Positions 26,784 through 35,664 of a DNA stretch of 64,000 nt are shown here, piece by piece (position 1 is the first letter of the stretch; every line of letters begins with the position of its first letter). Origin of the DNA: Candidatus Sumerlaeota bacterium (GTDB lineage Bacteria; Sumerlaeota; Sumerlaeia; Sumerlaeales; Sumerlaeaceae); assembly GCA_026398535.1 (NCBI GenBank), contig JAPLSQ010000009.1:1-64000 (forward strand), in the 5' to 3' direction. The notes beneath the pieces are model-generated. The model had not been told where the DNA came from. It made no database searches and was given only the letters and a program-made list of their open reading frames with translations. Position numbers and translations under genes: made by a program.

Positions 26784-29087
26784 TCAATCCGTCTCCTGGT
26801 TGTTGGTTATGAAATCCGTCACATCGCCGCGGGCGAAAATTCCCTCCATCGGCCCCCTTCGCGACGCGCCAAGCGCCCCCATCGCATTGGCAAACAAAGC
26901 AGCCTCGCGCGGAGGCATGTTCTCCAGCCAGCCGCTCACAAATCCCGCGTCGAAACAATCGCCAGCGCCTGTCGGGTCCGCCACATCCACACGGAAACCG
27001 GGGATGTCGGCGTGCTCATTCGCATAGAACACGCGGCAACCCGCCCCGCCCCGCTTCAGCGCCACTACTTGCACGCCCATCCGCAACAGGCTCGCGCAGG
27101 CGGCATCCGCGTTGGACTCGCCGGTCAGCAGACTGGCCTCGTCGCCGCTCGGCAGCACAATGTCAGCCAGAGCCAGCACCGGCATCAGGATGGCGCGGCA
27201 ACGCTCCAATCCCAGGATTTCAGGCCGCAGATTCGGATCAAGACTCACCGTTCCGCCCGACGCCTTGACCGCCTGCGCCAATCCCATGCACACGCGCCGG
27301 ATCGGCTCATTGATTGACAGCGAACAACCCATCAGGTGGCAGTGGCGAAACGCCGATGCATAAACCGCAACATCGTCCATCGAAAAATCCAGCCGCCCGG
27401 AAGCCGTTTCAGCGATGTGATAGATGAACTTCCGCGAACCATCGCCGGCATAGGCCACAAACGCGCAACCGGTGGCTTCGCCGCTCACGCGCCTGATCAT
27501 GCGCGTGTCCACGCCGTCCGACACGAGCCGGTTGATTAGCAGATGGCCGAATCCGTCCTCCCCCACCGATCCCACAAAACCAACCTTCTTGCCGATGCGC
27601 GCGGCTGCTGACGCGAAAATGGCAGGGGCGCCGCTGGGAAAAGGACCCTCAAAATGCCCCGGCGTGTCCAAAGGCTGATCCGGGCCGGGCCGCATGATCT
27701 CGACGATCAATTCACCGGCGCTGACAATGTCGCCCTCGCCCCAAAACGGCAAAAGCGCGCGGCGATGAAATTCCTTTTCAAGATCCGTCAGACTGCCAAC
27801 GAGGTTGAAAGCATGGAAATAGCGGATCATGCCGGCGGCGATCTCATCAACCACATACCCGTCTGGATCAAAGCCTTCACCGCGCAGATTGTCGTACAGC
27901 GTTGTGCGAGCCGCCAATACCGCGGGATCAGTCCAAATGTAACGCGCGCCTGTCCGCGCCAGCCACAATCGCCTTTCGTCGGACAATTCGGCAAATTCCT
28001 TGCCCGTCTCCCCTGGCTGCAGCCATTTCCGCCAGCGGTTCGATCTCACGACCGCATCCTCAAGCGCCTTGCCAAAGCCGCTTGCGCGCCCGACTTTCCC
28101 CGCCTGAGTTTGCGCCCGTTCCTTTCCTTCAAGACGCGCCAGAGCGTCGCATTCAATCTCAGTGAACTCAGGGCCCACATTCGCCCCGCCCATGCGTGAC
28201 TGAGGATAAGCTTCGGGATTGCTGACATTGTCCGTGTAGTGTCCCTTGATGAGCGCACCGTATGGCGCTGCCTCGCCATGGAGAGTCTCCGCCATCTCAG
28301 ACGAGAATTCTGTGGTGTGAAGGTCGGTTCCGACTTTTCCAACAACAAAACTCGGGCGCGCTCCGTACAACTTGTTCCGGCGCAGGCCGGCGTTCAGAAG
28401 GTCGAGAAACTTGCGGAATGTCGCGAGATCAGCGACGCCGCCGTGAACTTCCTCCGTCCCCACTTCGTAGGCGATGGGCGGCAGTTCCCGCCGCACCCGC
28501 CACGCCTCGCAGTGGGCAATAAGTTCCACCGTGCGCTCGACAACCGTTTCAATGGAGATCATCCCACCCGGTTTCAATTCGCGGTCCACTGTGGGATCGA
28601 TATGCAGAAGGTCATAACCGGCGTCGATGGCCGCCGTGAGCGAATCTTTGACTGCTTGCATGGTTTCGGCAAAAGGCCATTTTCCAATTGTTTGCTTGTC
28701 CTTGAGCCACGGCCCCGCATGATCCATGCCAATGATAACCGGCCCGTCAAAACCGATGCGCGCGGCCTGCTTGCGCGCAAGCGCCGCAAACTGCGCCTGT
28801 GTCCAGCCCGTGTATCCGCCGTCAAGATCAACTTGGTTGAGTGTGGCCGCGAACATGATGGGCGCATCGGCCTTTTTCGCGGCCAACAGGGCTGCATTCA
28901 GCACCGCCTCGGAATTGGGGCAGACGGCAAGCAGTGTGCGCCATGGCTGCCCCTGGCCTTTGTCGTGAAGTTTTTCAAAAGCGCGCAGAGTGGCTTCGCA
29001 TATTGGAATGCCGTTTGCCGCCGCCTGTTGTATCAGGCTTTTCCAGTCCGCCTTGTCCTCGGCATTTATTACCTGTTTTTTGATCAT
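26784..29087 (-). CDS. Fusion of GatZ/KbaZ-type aldolase domain and PfkB sugar kinase
   Basis: 767 residues. About 1-430 matches tagatose-1,6-bisphosphate aldolase subunit GatZ/KbaZ (PF08013): ATLNQVDLDGGYTGWTQAQF, GMDHAGPWLKDKQT, HIDPTVD, YEVGTEEVHGG and VGPEFTEIE. About 450-767 is a PfkB kinase with GELIVEI at its start and DPTGAGDCFDAGF (704-716), where D710 is the expected catalytic base. A single chain would phosphorylate a ketose phosphate and cleave it to triose phosphates or an aldehyde. The ATG has no visible Shine-Dalgarno, and a LacI-type operator lies only six bases upstream. It is the first gene of the catabolic operon. Confidence 0.87.
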   Translation of the reverse strand: MIKKQVINAEDKADWKSLIQQAAANGIPICEATLRAFEKLHDKGQGQPWRTLLAVCPNSEAVLNAALLAAKKADAPIMFAATLNQVDLDGGYTGWTQAQFAALARKQAARIGFDGPVIIGMDHAGPWLKDKQTIGKWPFAETMQAVKDSLTAAIDAGYDLLHIDPTVDRELKPGGMISIETVVERTVELIAHCEAWRVRRELPPIAYEVGTEEVHGGVADLATFRKFLDLLNAGLRRNKLYGARPSFVVGKVGTDLHTTEFSSEMAETLHGEAAPYGALIKGHYTDNVSNPEAYPQSRMGGANVGPEFTEIECDALARLEGKERAQTQAGKVGRASGFGKALEDAVVRSNRWRKWLQPGETGKEFAELSDERRLWLARTGARYIWTDPAVLAARTTLYDNLRGEGFDPDGYVVDEIAAGMIRYFHAFNLVGSLTDLEKEFHRRALLPFWGEGDIVSAGELIVEIMRPGPDQPLDTPGHFEGPFPSGAPAIFASAAARIGKKVGFVGSVGEDGFGHLLINRLVSDGVDTRMIRRVSGEATGCAFVAYAGDGSRKFIYHIAETASGRLDFSMDDVAVYASAFRHCHLMGCSLSINEPIRRVCMGLAQAVKASGGTVSLDPNLRPEILGLERCRAILMPVLALADIVLPSGDEASLLTGESNADAACASLLRMGVQVVALKRGGAGCRVFYANEHADIPGFRVDVADPTGAGDCFDAGFVSGWLENMPPREAALFANAMGALGASRRGPMEGIFARGDVTDFITNNQETD

Positions 29088-29092
29088 AATAA

Positions 29093-29106
29093 AGTAAGCG
29101 TTTACC
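29093..29106 (-). promoter_or_regulatory. LacI-type operator at the start of the catabolic operon
   Basis: AGTAAGCGTTTACC contains the full 12-base palindrome core GTAAGCGTTTAC. It lies directly before the GatZ-PfkB start codon and just downstream of a LacI gene. A TTGACA (minus strand, 29130-29135) is about 23 bases upstream, too far to place the operator in its spacer, so repression here may work by blocking elongation or through another -35. Confidence 0.68.
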
Positions 29107-29172
29107 TTTTCGGTCTCGCAGGGAAACTTTGTCAATAATGATTTGTGTCTTCGACCAGAAAAAACCGGACGA

Positions 29173-30261
29173 TCACACCGCTTCAAGGTCCGGCGATGCG
29201 TTTATGTTCGCGTTCAATGACACCCCGCAGGAGTCCCTTACGATCAGGTCGGGCACGAAGGTGTCCTGATATGGAGCCGTCTCGGGACGGGCGTCCGCAT
29301 CATGGGACGCGTCGATGCGTTCGATCAACACCCGCGCCGCCTCGCGCGCAAGATCGTAAAACGGCTGCCGGATGGTTGTCAGCGCGGGGCTGATCAACTG
29401 CGCGCTGGGAAGATCGTCAAATCCCACGACAGCGATGTCGCCTGGAACGGTAAGCCCAGCCGATTTAATTGCGCGGATTGCACCGATCGCAAGCATGTCG
29501 TTTGAGGCAAATATCGCGGTCGGGCGCGGCTGGCGGTTGCGCAGTATGTCCCACATCATGCGAAAACCATTGTCCCAGTTCCATGCCCCCATCGTCACGC
29601 ACCTGTTGCTGCCGTAATTCAGCCCATGATCGCGCATTGCGCGCCGGAAACCCGTCATGCGGTCAAGGCTTGGGCCGAAATTAGTTGGTCCCCCAAGACA
29701 CATGATGTCCTTGTGTCCGGCATTGATGAGATGTTCGGTCGCCTTCAGTGCGCCCGTAATATTGTCCATGTCCACATAGTTCTGATCGCGATATTCCGAA
29801 GATCCGATGATCATCAGCGGAATGTGCCGGCGGACAAGCTCCGGAATGATCGGATTGTTGGCGCGCGGGGCCAGAACCACCGCCCCGGCGATCGGGAATA
29901 TGCCCGTGAAATATTCCTTCTTCGACGAGTTCACATTGCGGTTGATGTCCAGCACAATCCGGTAGCCGCGCACGGCCGATTCCTCCTCTATCCCGTAGAG
30001 AACCTGCTGCAGAAATGTGCCCACACCCGTCTCACCCGTTGAATCAAATGAAAGATCGAGAAACAATTCGAGCGTGAAATTGCGGCCCGTGGCAAGACTC
30101 TTGGCGTGAATGTTGGGCTGATAATTGAGCTCCGCCGCCGCCTTCAGCACGCGCTTGCGGGTTTTTTCCGAAACAGGATGCTGGATGTTGTTCAACACCC
30201 GCGACACAGTGGCAACGGAGACGCCCGCGTGCTTTGCCACATCGGAAACCTTGCGCGTCAT
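29173..30261 (-). CDS. LacI-family transcriptional repressor 1
   Basis: 362 residues. The N-terminal helix-turn-helix reads VSDVAKHAGVSVATVSRVLN, then the hinge helix, then a periplasmic-binding-protein-like sensor domain (IGSSEYRDQNYVDMDNITGA, AIFASNDMLAIGAIRAIKSA, VVGFDDLPSAQLISPALTTI). It is a close paralogue of the LacI at 39921-40985. It precedes the catabolic operon on the same strand with 85 bases between. An operator-like site lies upstream of its own gene (30338). It probably senses a sugar or sugar phosphate from the polysaccharide and controls operons with GTAAGCGTTTAC sites; which repressor binds which site is not decidable here. Confidence 0.92.
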   Translation of the reverse strand: MTRKVSDVAKHAGVSVATVSRVLNNIQHPVSEKTRKRVLKAAAELNYQPNIHAKSLATGRNFTLELFLDLSFDSTGETGVGTFLQQVLYGIEEESAVRGYRIVLDINRNVNSSKKEYFTGIFPIAGAVVLAPRANNPIIPELVRRHIPLMIIGSSEYRDQNYVDMDNITGALKATEHLINAGHKDIMCLGGPTNFGPSLDRMTGFRRAMRDHGLNYGSNRCVTMGAWNWDNGFRMMWDILRNRQPRPTAIFASNDMLAIGAIRAIKSAGLTVPGDIAVVGFDDLPSAQLISPALTTIRQPFYDLAREAARVLIERIDASHDADARPETAPYQDTFVPDLIVRDSCGVSLNANINASPDLEAV

Positions 30262-30337
30262 CGCATCAGCCGCCCATCCCCCCGCGCCAAACCGCGGTCG
30301 AGTCGCTTCGCAGTTTCACCCGTTCTCGCAAACAAAA

Positions 30338-30351
30338 GGTAACCGCTTTCA
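30338..30351 (-). promoter_or_regulatory. LacI-type operator-like site before LacI gene 1
   Basis: GGTAACCGCTTTCA differs from the GGTAAGCGTTTACC type but keeps the central CG and the half-site spacing. It lies 77 bases before the repressor start and could mediate autoregulation. The rest of the 150-base gap 30262-30411 shows nothing else. Confidence 0.5.
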
Positions 30352-30411
30352 TTTTTATCCTTGGACACTATCTCCTATATCCGTCACGATGGAATCAATA
30401 ATAAATTGCGC

Positions 30412-32379
30412 TCATTCATAATACGCCCACTCGCGGCCGGCTTCCGTCACAATCCCGCCGCTCAACTCTGTAATAAGCAAAAAGGACTCTGCCGGCAGTG
30501 AAACGCTGACCGAACCTGCCGCTGGAACCGTTATGCTGAAGATCGGCTTGAGCATCTCGCCCGTTGCCGATGTCACAGCCTGTTGCGTGTAGGCAAAAAC
30601 ACGCACAACACCCGGGCGGGCCAGGCCCAGCTTGATATCAGCATTGATGATGCGGTCGTAACGGTTGACCGTCAGAACACTCATCTTTCCATCCCCCGTA
30701 ATCATGGCTGCTGAGCGCACGAATTCCGCGGCCGGAGCAACATCCACAGGCACAACCCTGCTGCCAGGTTCTGTGTATCGCGTGATCAGCGACCACGAGT
30801 AGAAGCCGGGCCGCGGCGCCCACCCCTCGTCCTTCCAGCGCCACAAGCCCCATCTCTGCCGCTGATCAAAGCTATAATAAGTGTCGAACAAGCACCACAT
30901 GTTCGCCGAAGCGGCGCCGGCATTGAGCGCGCTGATCGCAAAGTCGGCGAGAAAAAGCCCGTATTCATATTTCCCGTTTTCAGGATTGTCAAAAGTCCCC
31001 CCTCCATAACCGAACTCAGTAATGTGCAACGGCTTCAGCGGCTGATCCGGCTCCGCCGCCCGCAATATGTCCAGGCGCCTTTGCACCCAAGGCGCAATCA
31101 GGCGCGTGTCATGATGGCGGTAGGTGTGCGAGGACATGCCGCCGAAATATGCATGCCCCGACGGAATCGTATTGCGATACCACAGCGAGTATGTGTTGAC
31201 AGGCGCGCTGCTGTCGTCCGGGCCCAGAACGACAACGCCGCTCAGGCCGCGCGCGCTCAGCATGGTGACAAGCAGCGCGTTCAGACGCAGGTATTCCGCC
31301 ACGTCGACAGGCCGGTTGTAATCATTATCGGGCTCGTTCATCAGACACACATATTTCACATTCGTCAGGCCGCGCTCACTACGCAGAAACTGTATGTAAT
31401 CCGCAAGGCTGCGCACCATCGCGTCGCGTTTGGAGGGGATGGGCAGACGGCTGTTGGGATCGGGCCCCATCCAGTCGCTGTAGGCAAAATAATCTCCCCA
31501 CGGCTGTATGATGACATCCGTGCCCGTCTGCTTGAGAAAGCCCAGCCAACTGAGCGTGTCCCGCGTTTCCTCACTGTCGGGTGTCTTTCTTCCTTCCAGA
31601 GGCTCCCACCACTTATAATCCAGGAAAACGCGGATGATCTGAGGCCGCATCGCCGCAACACGGTCAAGCACAAGCTTGCGGTCGGCGTCATTGACCCCCT
31701 TCAGCGTGTTGATGTTGCGGGTAAGAAAATAATCGCCGTGCGCGCCAAATCCAATGAAACGGTCAAGAATCGTCTGGCCGGGCCTTACGCTCAATTGCAC
31801 ATCGCTGCCCGTGAAGCTGTCCGGATCGGCCAGCTTGACCAGTTCAGCGTCATCCCACCAGACCTTGCCGGCCTGATGGGTGACAAGACTGAGCATGAGC
31901 TTCGTCGCGCCTTGGGGCACATAGCCCATGACAGTCAAATTGATCCAACCCGCGGTGCTGCCACCGCCGCTCTGCTCCCCTTCAACGTAGGGCATGCGCG
32001 TGCTGCCATTGAAGAATTCCAAGTTGATGCTCGCACCCCATGCCGAAGCCATGTTCTCCGTGCGAATCCAGGCGCTCGCAAAATACTTCTCCCCCGCCTT
32101 GATGTTGGTGATGCTATAATTGAATTGGGGAAAGGTGTCCGCCCCCTGCGGCGTCACCTCGATGTAAGCCGAGGCAATGCCCGTGTGGGCGTAATCAGTC
32201 ACGCGTTTCAGGATGGTGCCGGTGTAGCTGTACGTATTCCACCCGGTCGGCATGGATGAACCCTGCTCAAACGACGGATTGGGCAGGAGATTTGGCCCCG
32301 CCGGCCATGCGCCGCCTGCCCACGCAAGGAGCAGCATCAAGGCAAATATGACGCGAATGGCGCTGAATTTTACACGCAT
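30412..32379 (-). CDS. Secreted clan GH-A glycoside hydrolase with N-terminal CBM
   Basis: 655 residues from the ATG at 32379. That start opens a clean signal peptide (MRVKFSAIRVIFALMLLLAW); the longer frame does not. Residues about 28-185 form a CBM4/9-like jelly roll (NLLPNPSFEQGSSMPTGWNT ... KVWWDDAELV). The catalytic barrel follows: the acid/base is E349 in CLMNEPDND and the nucleophile E455 in HITEFGYGG, the GH-A pattern of GH5, GH30, GH39 and GH79. A small C-terminal beta domain ends GREWAYYE, which loosely resembles the V-x-x-W tag of neighbours. Both catalytic residues are intact, so it is probably active. The exact family cannot be set without a profile search. Confidence 0.83.
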   Translation of the reverse strand: MRVKFSAIRVIFALMLLLAWAGGAWPAGPNLLPNPSFEQGSSMPTGWNTYSYTGTILKRVTDYAHTGIASAYIEVTPQGADTFPQFNYSITNIKAGEKYFASAWIRTENMASAWGASINLEFFNGSTRMPYVEGEQSGGGSTAGWINLTVMGYVPQGATKLMLSLVTHQAGKVWWDDAELVKLADPDSFTGSDVQLSVRPGQTILDRFIGFGAHGDYFLTRNINTLKGVNDADRKLVLDRVAAMRPQIIRVFLDYKWWEPLEGRKTPDSEETRDTLSWLGFLKQTGTDVIIQPWGDYFAYSDWMGPDPNSRLPIPSKRDAMVRSLADYIQFLRSERGLTNVKYVCLMNEPDNDYNRPVDVAEYLRLNALLVTMLSARGLSGVVVLGPDDSSAPVNTYSLWYRNTIPSGHAYFGGMSSHTYRHHDTRLIAPWVQRRLDILRAAEPDQPLKPLHITEFGYGGGTFDNPENGKYEYGLFLADFAISALNAGAASANMWCLFDTYYSFDQRQRWGLWRWKDEGWAPRPGFYSWSLITRYTEPGSRVVPVDVAPAAEFVRSAAMITGDGKMSVLTVNRYDRIINADIKLGLARPGVVRVFAYTQQAVTSATGEMLKPIFSITVPAAGSVSVSLPAESFLLITELSGGIVTEAGREWAYYE

Positions 32380-32462
32380 AAAGCGCTCATCAAGTCTTTG
32401 TTTTTGAGTAATGCAACTGTCAGTGCTTGCCATCGGCATTCGCGCAACTCCGTCGCCATGCG

Positions 32463-34760
32463 TCATTTCACACTACTAATTTTCGGACAGTATATGACAG
32501 CTCCCTCAAGCGGATTGAGTTTGCCGCCAATCGCGCGCGCTGAAATACGCCGCCATGCCGGCTTCTCCGGCCAAAGCAGTTCCGCGGCATTGGCATCGCG
32601 CCCAAAATCGAGCGTGAAAGCGGCTGCTTTCCCGCCCTCATTGATAAGAACGAAAATCTCGTCCCCGCCATCTGAAAGTCTTCTGCAAATGATCGTGTTT
32701 GGCGGAGCCTTCAATTTCCAAGATGTCGGCGGCATATAAGGCTTGAGCAGATTCGCAACAGCCTCATAACGGGCAAACGGTGTATCGGCGGCGCGGCATG
32801 TCATCCCCAGCAGTGTGCCTGTCCAGATGGCATGTCCTTTGCCAAAATGGTTTACTGTCATGACGGGCCGGCCCGAGGCGTCGCGGCCCAAAATATCGGC
32901 TCCTGCGGGTTCCACAGGCTGGATGATTTTCATCGCGGCCAGAGCCGTTGGTGTGCCTCTCTTGTCAGAAACAACCAGATGAGGAATTTTCTCCTCCGCG
33001 GTCAGGAAACGGTCAAAGTACTGCTCCCTGTCCATCTTGATAACCTCAGTCCAGCCGGAATACGCGACTTCAAATCCAAGCGCCTTGATGCCCAACACCT
33101 TGTCCAGGCCAAGACCGGGTTGATTGCCATACGGCTGATGTCCGGGCGATGTGAAAGCTGTCATCGCGTCGGCAACGATCGTCCCGCCCTGTTCCACATA
33201 ATTTCTCAGCGCGTCCGCGATATCGGCGGTCATGCACATTGAAAATGGAACATAAATGCATGCATAACGTTTCGCCGTGCCGTCCTTGAGGCCAACCTCG
33301 TCGATGAAATCACATCCGATCTGCGTCTTGCGCAGCGCTTTGTAAAATCCGTATTGGTTCTTGGCGTACCATTCCGACATCGGATGGTAGCTCGAACGGC
33401 GATAGAGATAAATCGCCGCATCCATCGAATCGAAAATCGCCGCCGGCGTGTCGGCGGGGCTCATCCGATAAAAGAGATCGTTGTTCTTTGCCACCATCCG
33501 GCCAAGACGCGCCAGCAAACGACTCTTTTCACTGGTTGAGCCGTCGAGCTCGCGGACGCTCCATGCGCCCGCATTCGGCCCATCCTTCAACGGATTCCAC
33601 AACCAGTAGAAGTACCCCTTCGATCCCTCGGCCAAATGGCACAGCGCCGTGGCAAGGAACTCACCGGCAACCGGAGCATAGAGCCGCGTGCTCTCGCCAA
33701 GGTCGGGGCCGCCCAGCACCTCGCCCGAGTAGCTTGCCGGCCTGCCGCGCGCCGAATTGTAAACCTTGCGTATGCTCGCCGATTGAGCCGACAGCACATC
33801 GCGCGGCATGTCCGCCATCTCGAGGTGCCAGTGCGCGTGCATTTGCTGGCTCGGATAATCAACCGTGTCGGCCAGCCACCACATGTTGCGCCCGTTCTCG
33901 ATGACCTGGTTATGCAGAACATCGGGCGGCGTGCAGCTTGTGGGATGAACAGGATCGGCTTCCTTGACTGCCTGCGATACAAAAAGAGTCTGCTCGGCCA
34001 GCGCCCATGCCGTAAAGGTGATCCAGTCATTCATGCCCTGGAAATTGTTCCAGCCGCCCTTTTCGCGCGCGTTGATCGGGTAAGCCCTGTCAATGGACTC
34101 CATGATGGATTTGAGCGAACCTTCAGCCCCGGGATTCATCCTTAAAAACTCGTCGGCGGTGGAATAACGCGATCTCAGCCACTTGCGATAAAGCGCCAAT
34201 GTGAACGTGCTGGGGTCTGTCTTCCAGCTTCGGGATGGTTCAATGTCAACAGTCCACATCGCCAGCGCCGGCTTGTCCTTGTACCGCTTGACGATTGCCT
34301 GTATTTTGTTCTTATAATCGGCCCGCGTCAGCGGATCGTCGGCCCGCCCGTCGATCCAGCCCGGAATTTGCGGCAACACTGTATTGAGCTTGATCTTGAA
34401 GCGTTCAGCGGCGTCAAAACACGCGTCAAACTTAGTGAAATCGAACGGCAGCAGATCGAGCCGGATTGTCCAGAAAGCCAGCCGTGCGCCGTTGATGTGG
34501 TCCTCCTCAGCCATCTTTTGAAAATCGGCCTCAATGGACTGCGTCGTCGAATCGGCATTCACCCAGTATTGGACACCGTTTATGAAACCAACCTTGTAAT
34601 CGCGATAGTTGTCCGGCTTTTGCGGATACCATGCGGGGCGGAACGGGGTTACGGCGGAAGCGGATAATGATGCCGCATCAGCCCCATGAACCGCGGGCGT
34701 TGCGCCCATGAATAGTGCAATGATCAATGTAACTGAATGACTGAAATTACGCAATCGCAT
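32463..34760 (-). CDS. Secreted GH42-family glycosidase (copy 1)
   Basis: 765 residues with signal peptide (TLIIALFMGATPAVHGADAA). The barrel is GH42-like with the likely acid/base E174 in MWTVDIEPSRSW and a probable nucleophile Glu in SYSGEVLGGPDLGES. It is followed by a GATase-like trimerisation domain (YACIYVPFSMCMTADIADAL) and a C-terminal beta domain. Unlike the four tandem copies at 154-10462, a Glu is present at the expected second position. A close paralogue lies in the island at 46902-49154. It sits between the pseudopilin (79 bases) and the GH-A gene in module 2. Acts outside the cytoplasm on galactosides or similar; specificity unknown. Confidence 0.86.
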   Translation of the reverse strand: MRLRNFSHSVTLIIALFMGATPAVHGADAASLSASAVTPFRPAWYPQKPDNYRDYKVGFINGVQYWVNADSTTQSIEADFQKMAEEDHINGARLAFWTIRLDLLPFDFTKFDACFDAAERFKIKLNTVLPQIPGWIDGRADDPLTRADYKNKIQAIVKRYKDKPALAMWTVDIEPSRSWKTDPSTFTLALYRKWLRSRYSTADEFLRMNPGAEGSLKSIMESIDRAYPINAREKGGWNNFQGMNDWITFTAWALAEQTLFVSQAVKEADPVHPTSCTPPDVLHNQVIENGRNMWWLADTVDYPSQQMHAHWHLEMADMPRDVLSAQSASIRKVYNSARGRPASYSGEVLGGPDLGESTRLYAPVAGEFLATALCHLAEGSKGYFYWLWNPLKDGPNAGAWSVRELDGSTSEKSRLLARLGRMVAKNNDLFYRMSPADTPAAIFDSMDAAIYLYRRSSYHPMSEWYAKNQYGFYKALRKTQIGCDFIDEVGLKDGTAKRYACIYVPFSMCMTADIADALRNYVEQGGTIVADAMTAFTSPGHQPYGNQPGLGLDKVLGIKALGFEVAYSGWTEVIKMDREQYFDRFLTAEEKIPHLVVSDKRGTPTALAAMKIIQPVEPAGADILGRDASGRPVMTVNHFGKGHAIWTGTLLGMTCRAADTPFARYEAVANLLKPYMPPTSWKLKAPPNTIICRRLSDGGDEIFVLINEGGKAAAFTLDFGRDANAAELLWPEKPAWRRISARAIGGKLNPLEGAVIYCPKISSVK

Positions 34761-34839
34761 GTTGCTCGCTCTCTGGATAAGATTTTAATCATCGGCCCGC
34801 CGTGAAAGGCCCGGCTTACACGGTCAATCCGCGCGCGGC

Positions 34840-35514
34840 TCACTCGGTGCGGAAGATGTCGCCCGCGCTCATCGTGCCATTTGTCGGATCATAGGTGTTG
34901 AAAAGATTCTCGGTCTGCTCAACCAGCGCTTTGAGGCCCTGACAGCCGTTGTAGGAAATCGTGGGAAAGTTGCTCTGCCCGTCGGGACCGTTGCCTGTCA
35001 GAAGAAACCTGGTGCGAGTGACAACCTTGGTCCCGAAGTTCAAGTGCAACTCTGGCGTGGAGCCATAGCCCGGCCCCGTCGGGTAGCCATAACTTGATGC
35101 CCAGGGATTTTTTGACATCCCCTCAAAATTGGTATAAGCATAACTGTAAACAGAGTATGTTCCCTGCCCCAACCTGCCCTGCGAGAAAGGTTCGATCGGC
35201 AACGAGGAGAGGTAAGCAATCGGCGTCGTAAGGTATTTGCACACCTGCGGCGCAGTGCTCTTTGCCCAAAGATAATTGTTGAATCCCCACGGCATGTCGG
35301 GATTCCACTGGGTGGCTGGAGAAAGCTGGTTGTTGTCGATGCTGTAGGACTCAAGTCCTACAGACACCGTCCTCATATCCGCGTGACAGCGCGAAACTTT
35401 CGAGCGTGTCTGCGCCTCAAGAAAATTTGGCACGGCGATGGCCGCAAGAATGGCGATGATTGCGACAACGATCAGCAGTTCGATCAAAGTGAAGCCTTTG
35501 TTCATCAGGTTCAT
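34840..35514 (-). CDS. GspG-like type II pseudopilin (copy 2)
   Basis: 224 residues. The canonical prepilin site NKG before FTLIELLIVVAIIAILAAIA is followed by VPNFLEAQTRSKVSRCHAD. The C-terminal segment YDPTNGTMSAGDIFR is nearly the same as in the other pseudopilin (14298). The middle part differs, as in GspG relatives with variable exposed regions. The gene follows the tagged CBM-repeat protein after a 150-base gap with a perfect hairpin, repeating the order of module 1. It may assist export or surface display of that protein; this is inferred from the repeated pairing. Confidence 0.86.
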   Translation of the reverse strand: MNLMNKGFTLIELLIVVAIIAILAAIAVPNFLEAQTRSKVSRCHADMRTVSVGLESYSIDNNQLSPATQWNPDMPWGFNNYLWAKSTAPQVCKYLTTPIAYLSSLPIEPFSQGRLGQGTYSVYSYAYTNFEGMSKNPWASSYGYPTGPGYGSTPELHLNFGTKVVTRTRFLLTGNGPDGQSNFPTISYNGCQGLKALVEQTENLFNTYDPTNGTMSAGDIFRTE

Positions 35515-35574
35515 TGTAGTGATTCAACCTCGTTTATTTTGAATTCGATGATAATTTGAGACTTCCGAAAAGGG

Positions 35575-35626
35575 TGGCGGCACAGGCATTCGCCCGTTAC
35601 CCACAGGCTCCCGGCCTGTGCCGCCA
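35575..35626 (-). terminator. Perfect 13-bp hairpin with an alternative inner stem
   Basis: TGGCGGCACAGGC (35575-35587) and GCCTGTGCCGCCA (35614-35626) pair perfectly. A second copy of CACAGGC at 35602-35608 can pair with the same right arm, giving a competing short hairpin. It lies 38 bases after the CBM-repeat gene and upstream of the pseudopilin. There is no U-tract, so it is a processing, stabilising or attenuation structure rather than a simple terminator. Confidence 0.5.
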
Positions 35627-35664
35627 GCTTATGCAGGGAGATGATTCTCATGCATCGCCTTGAT

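Noticed and set aside
17862-29087. Bacterial microcompartment for aldehyde metabolism
   Set aside because: A CoA-acylating aldehyde dehydrogenase and an isomerase suggested it, but no shell protein gene or clear encapsulation peptide is present in the window.
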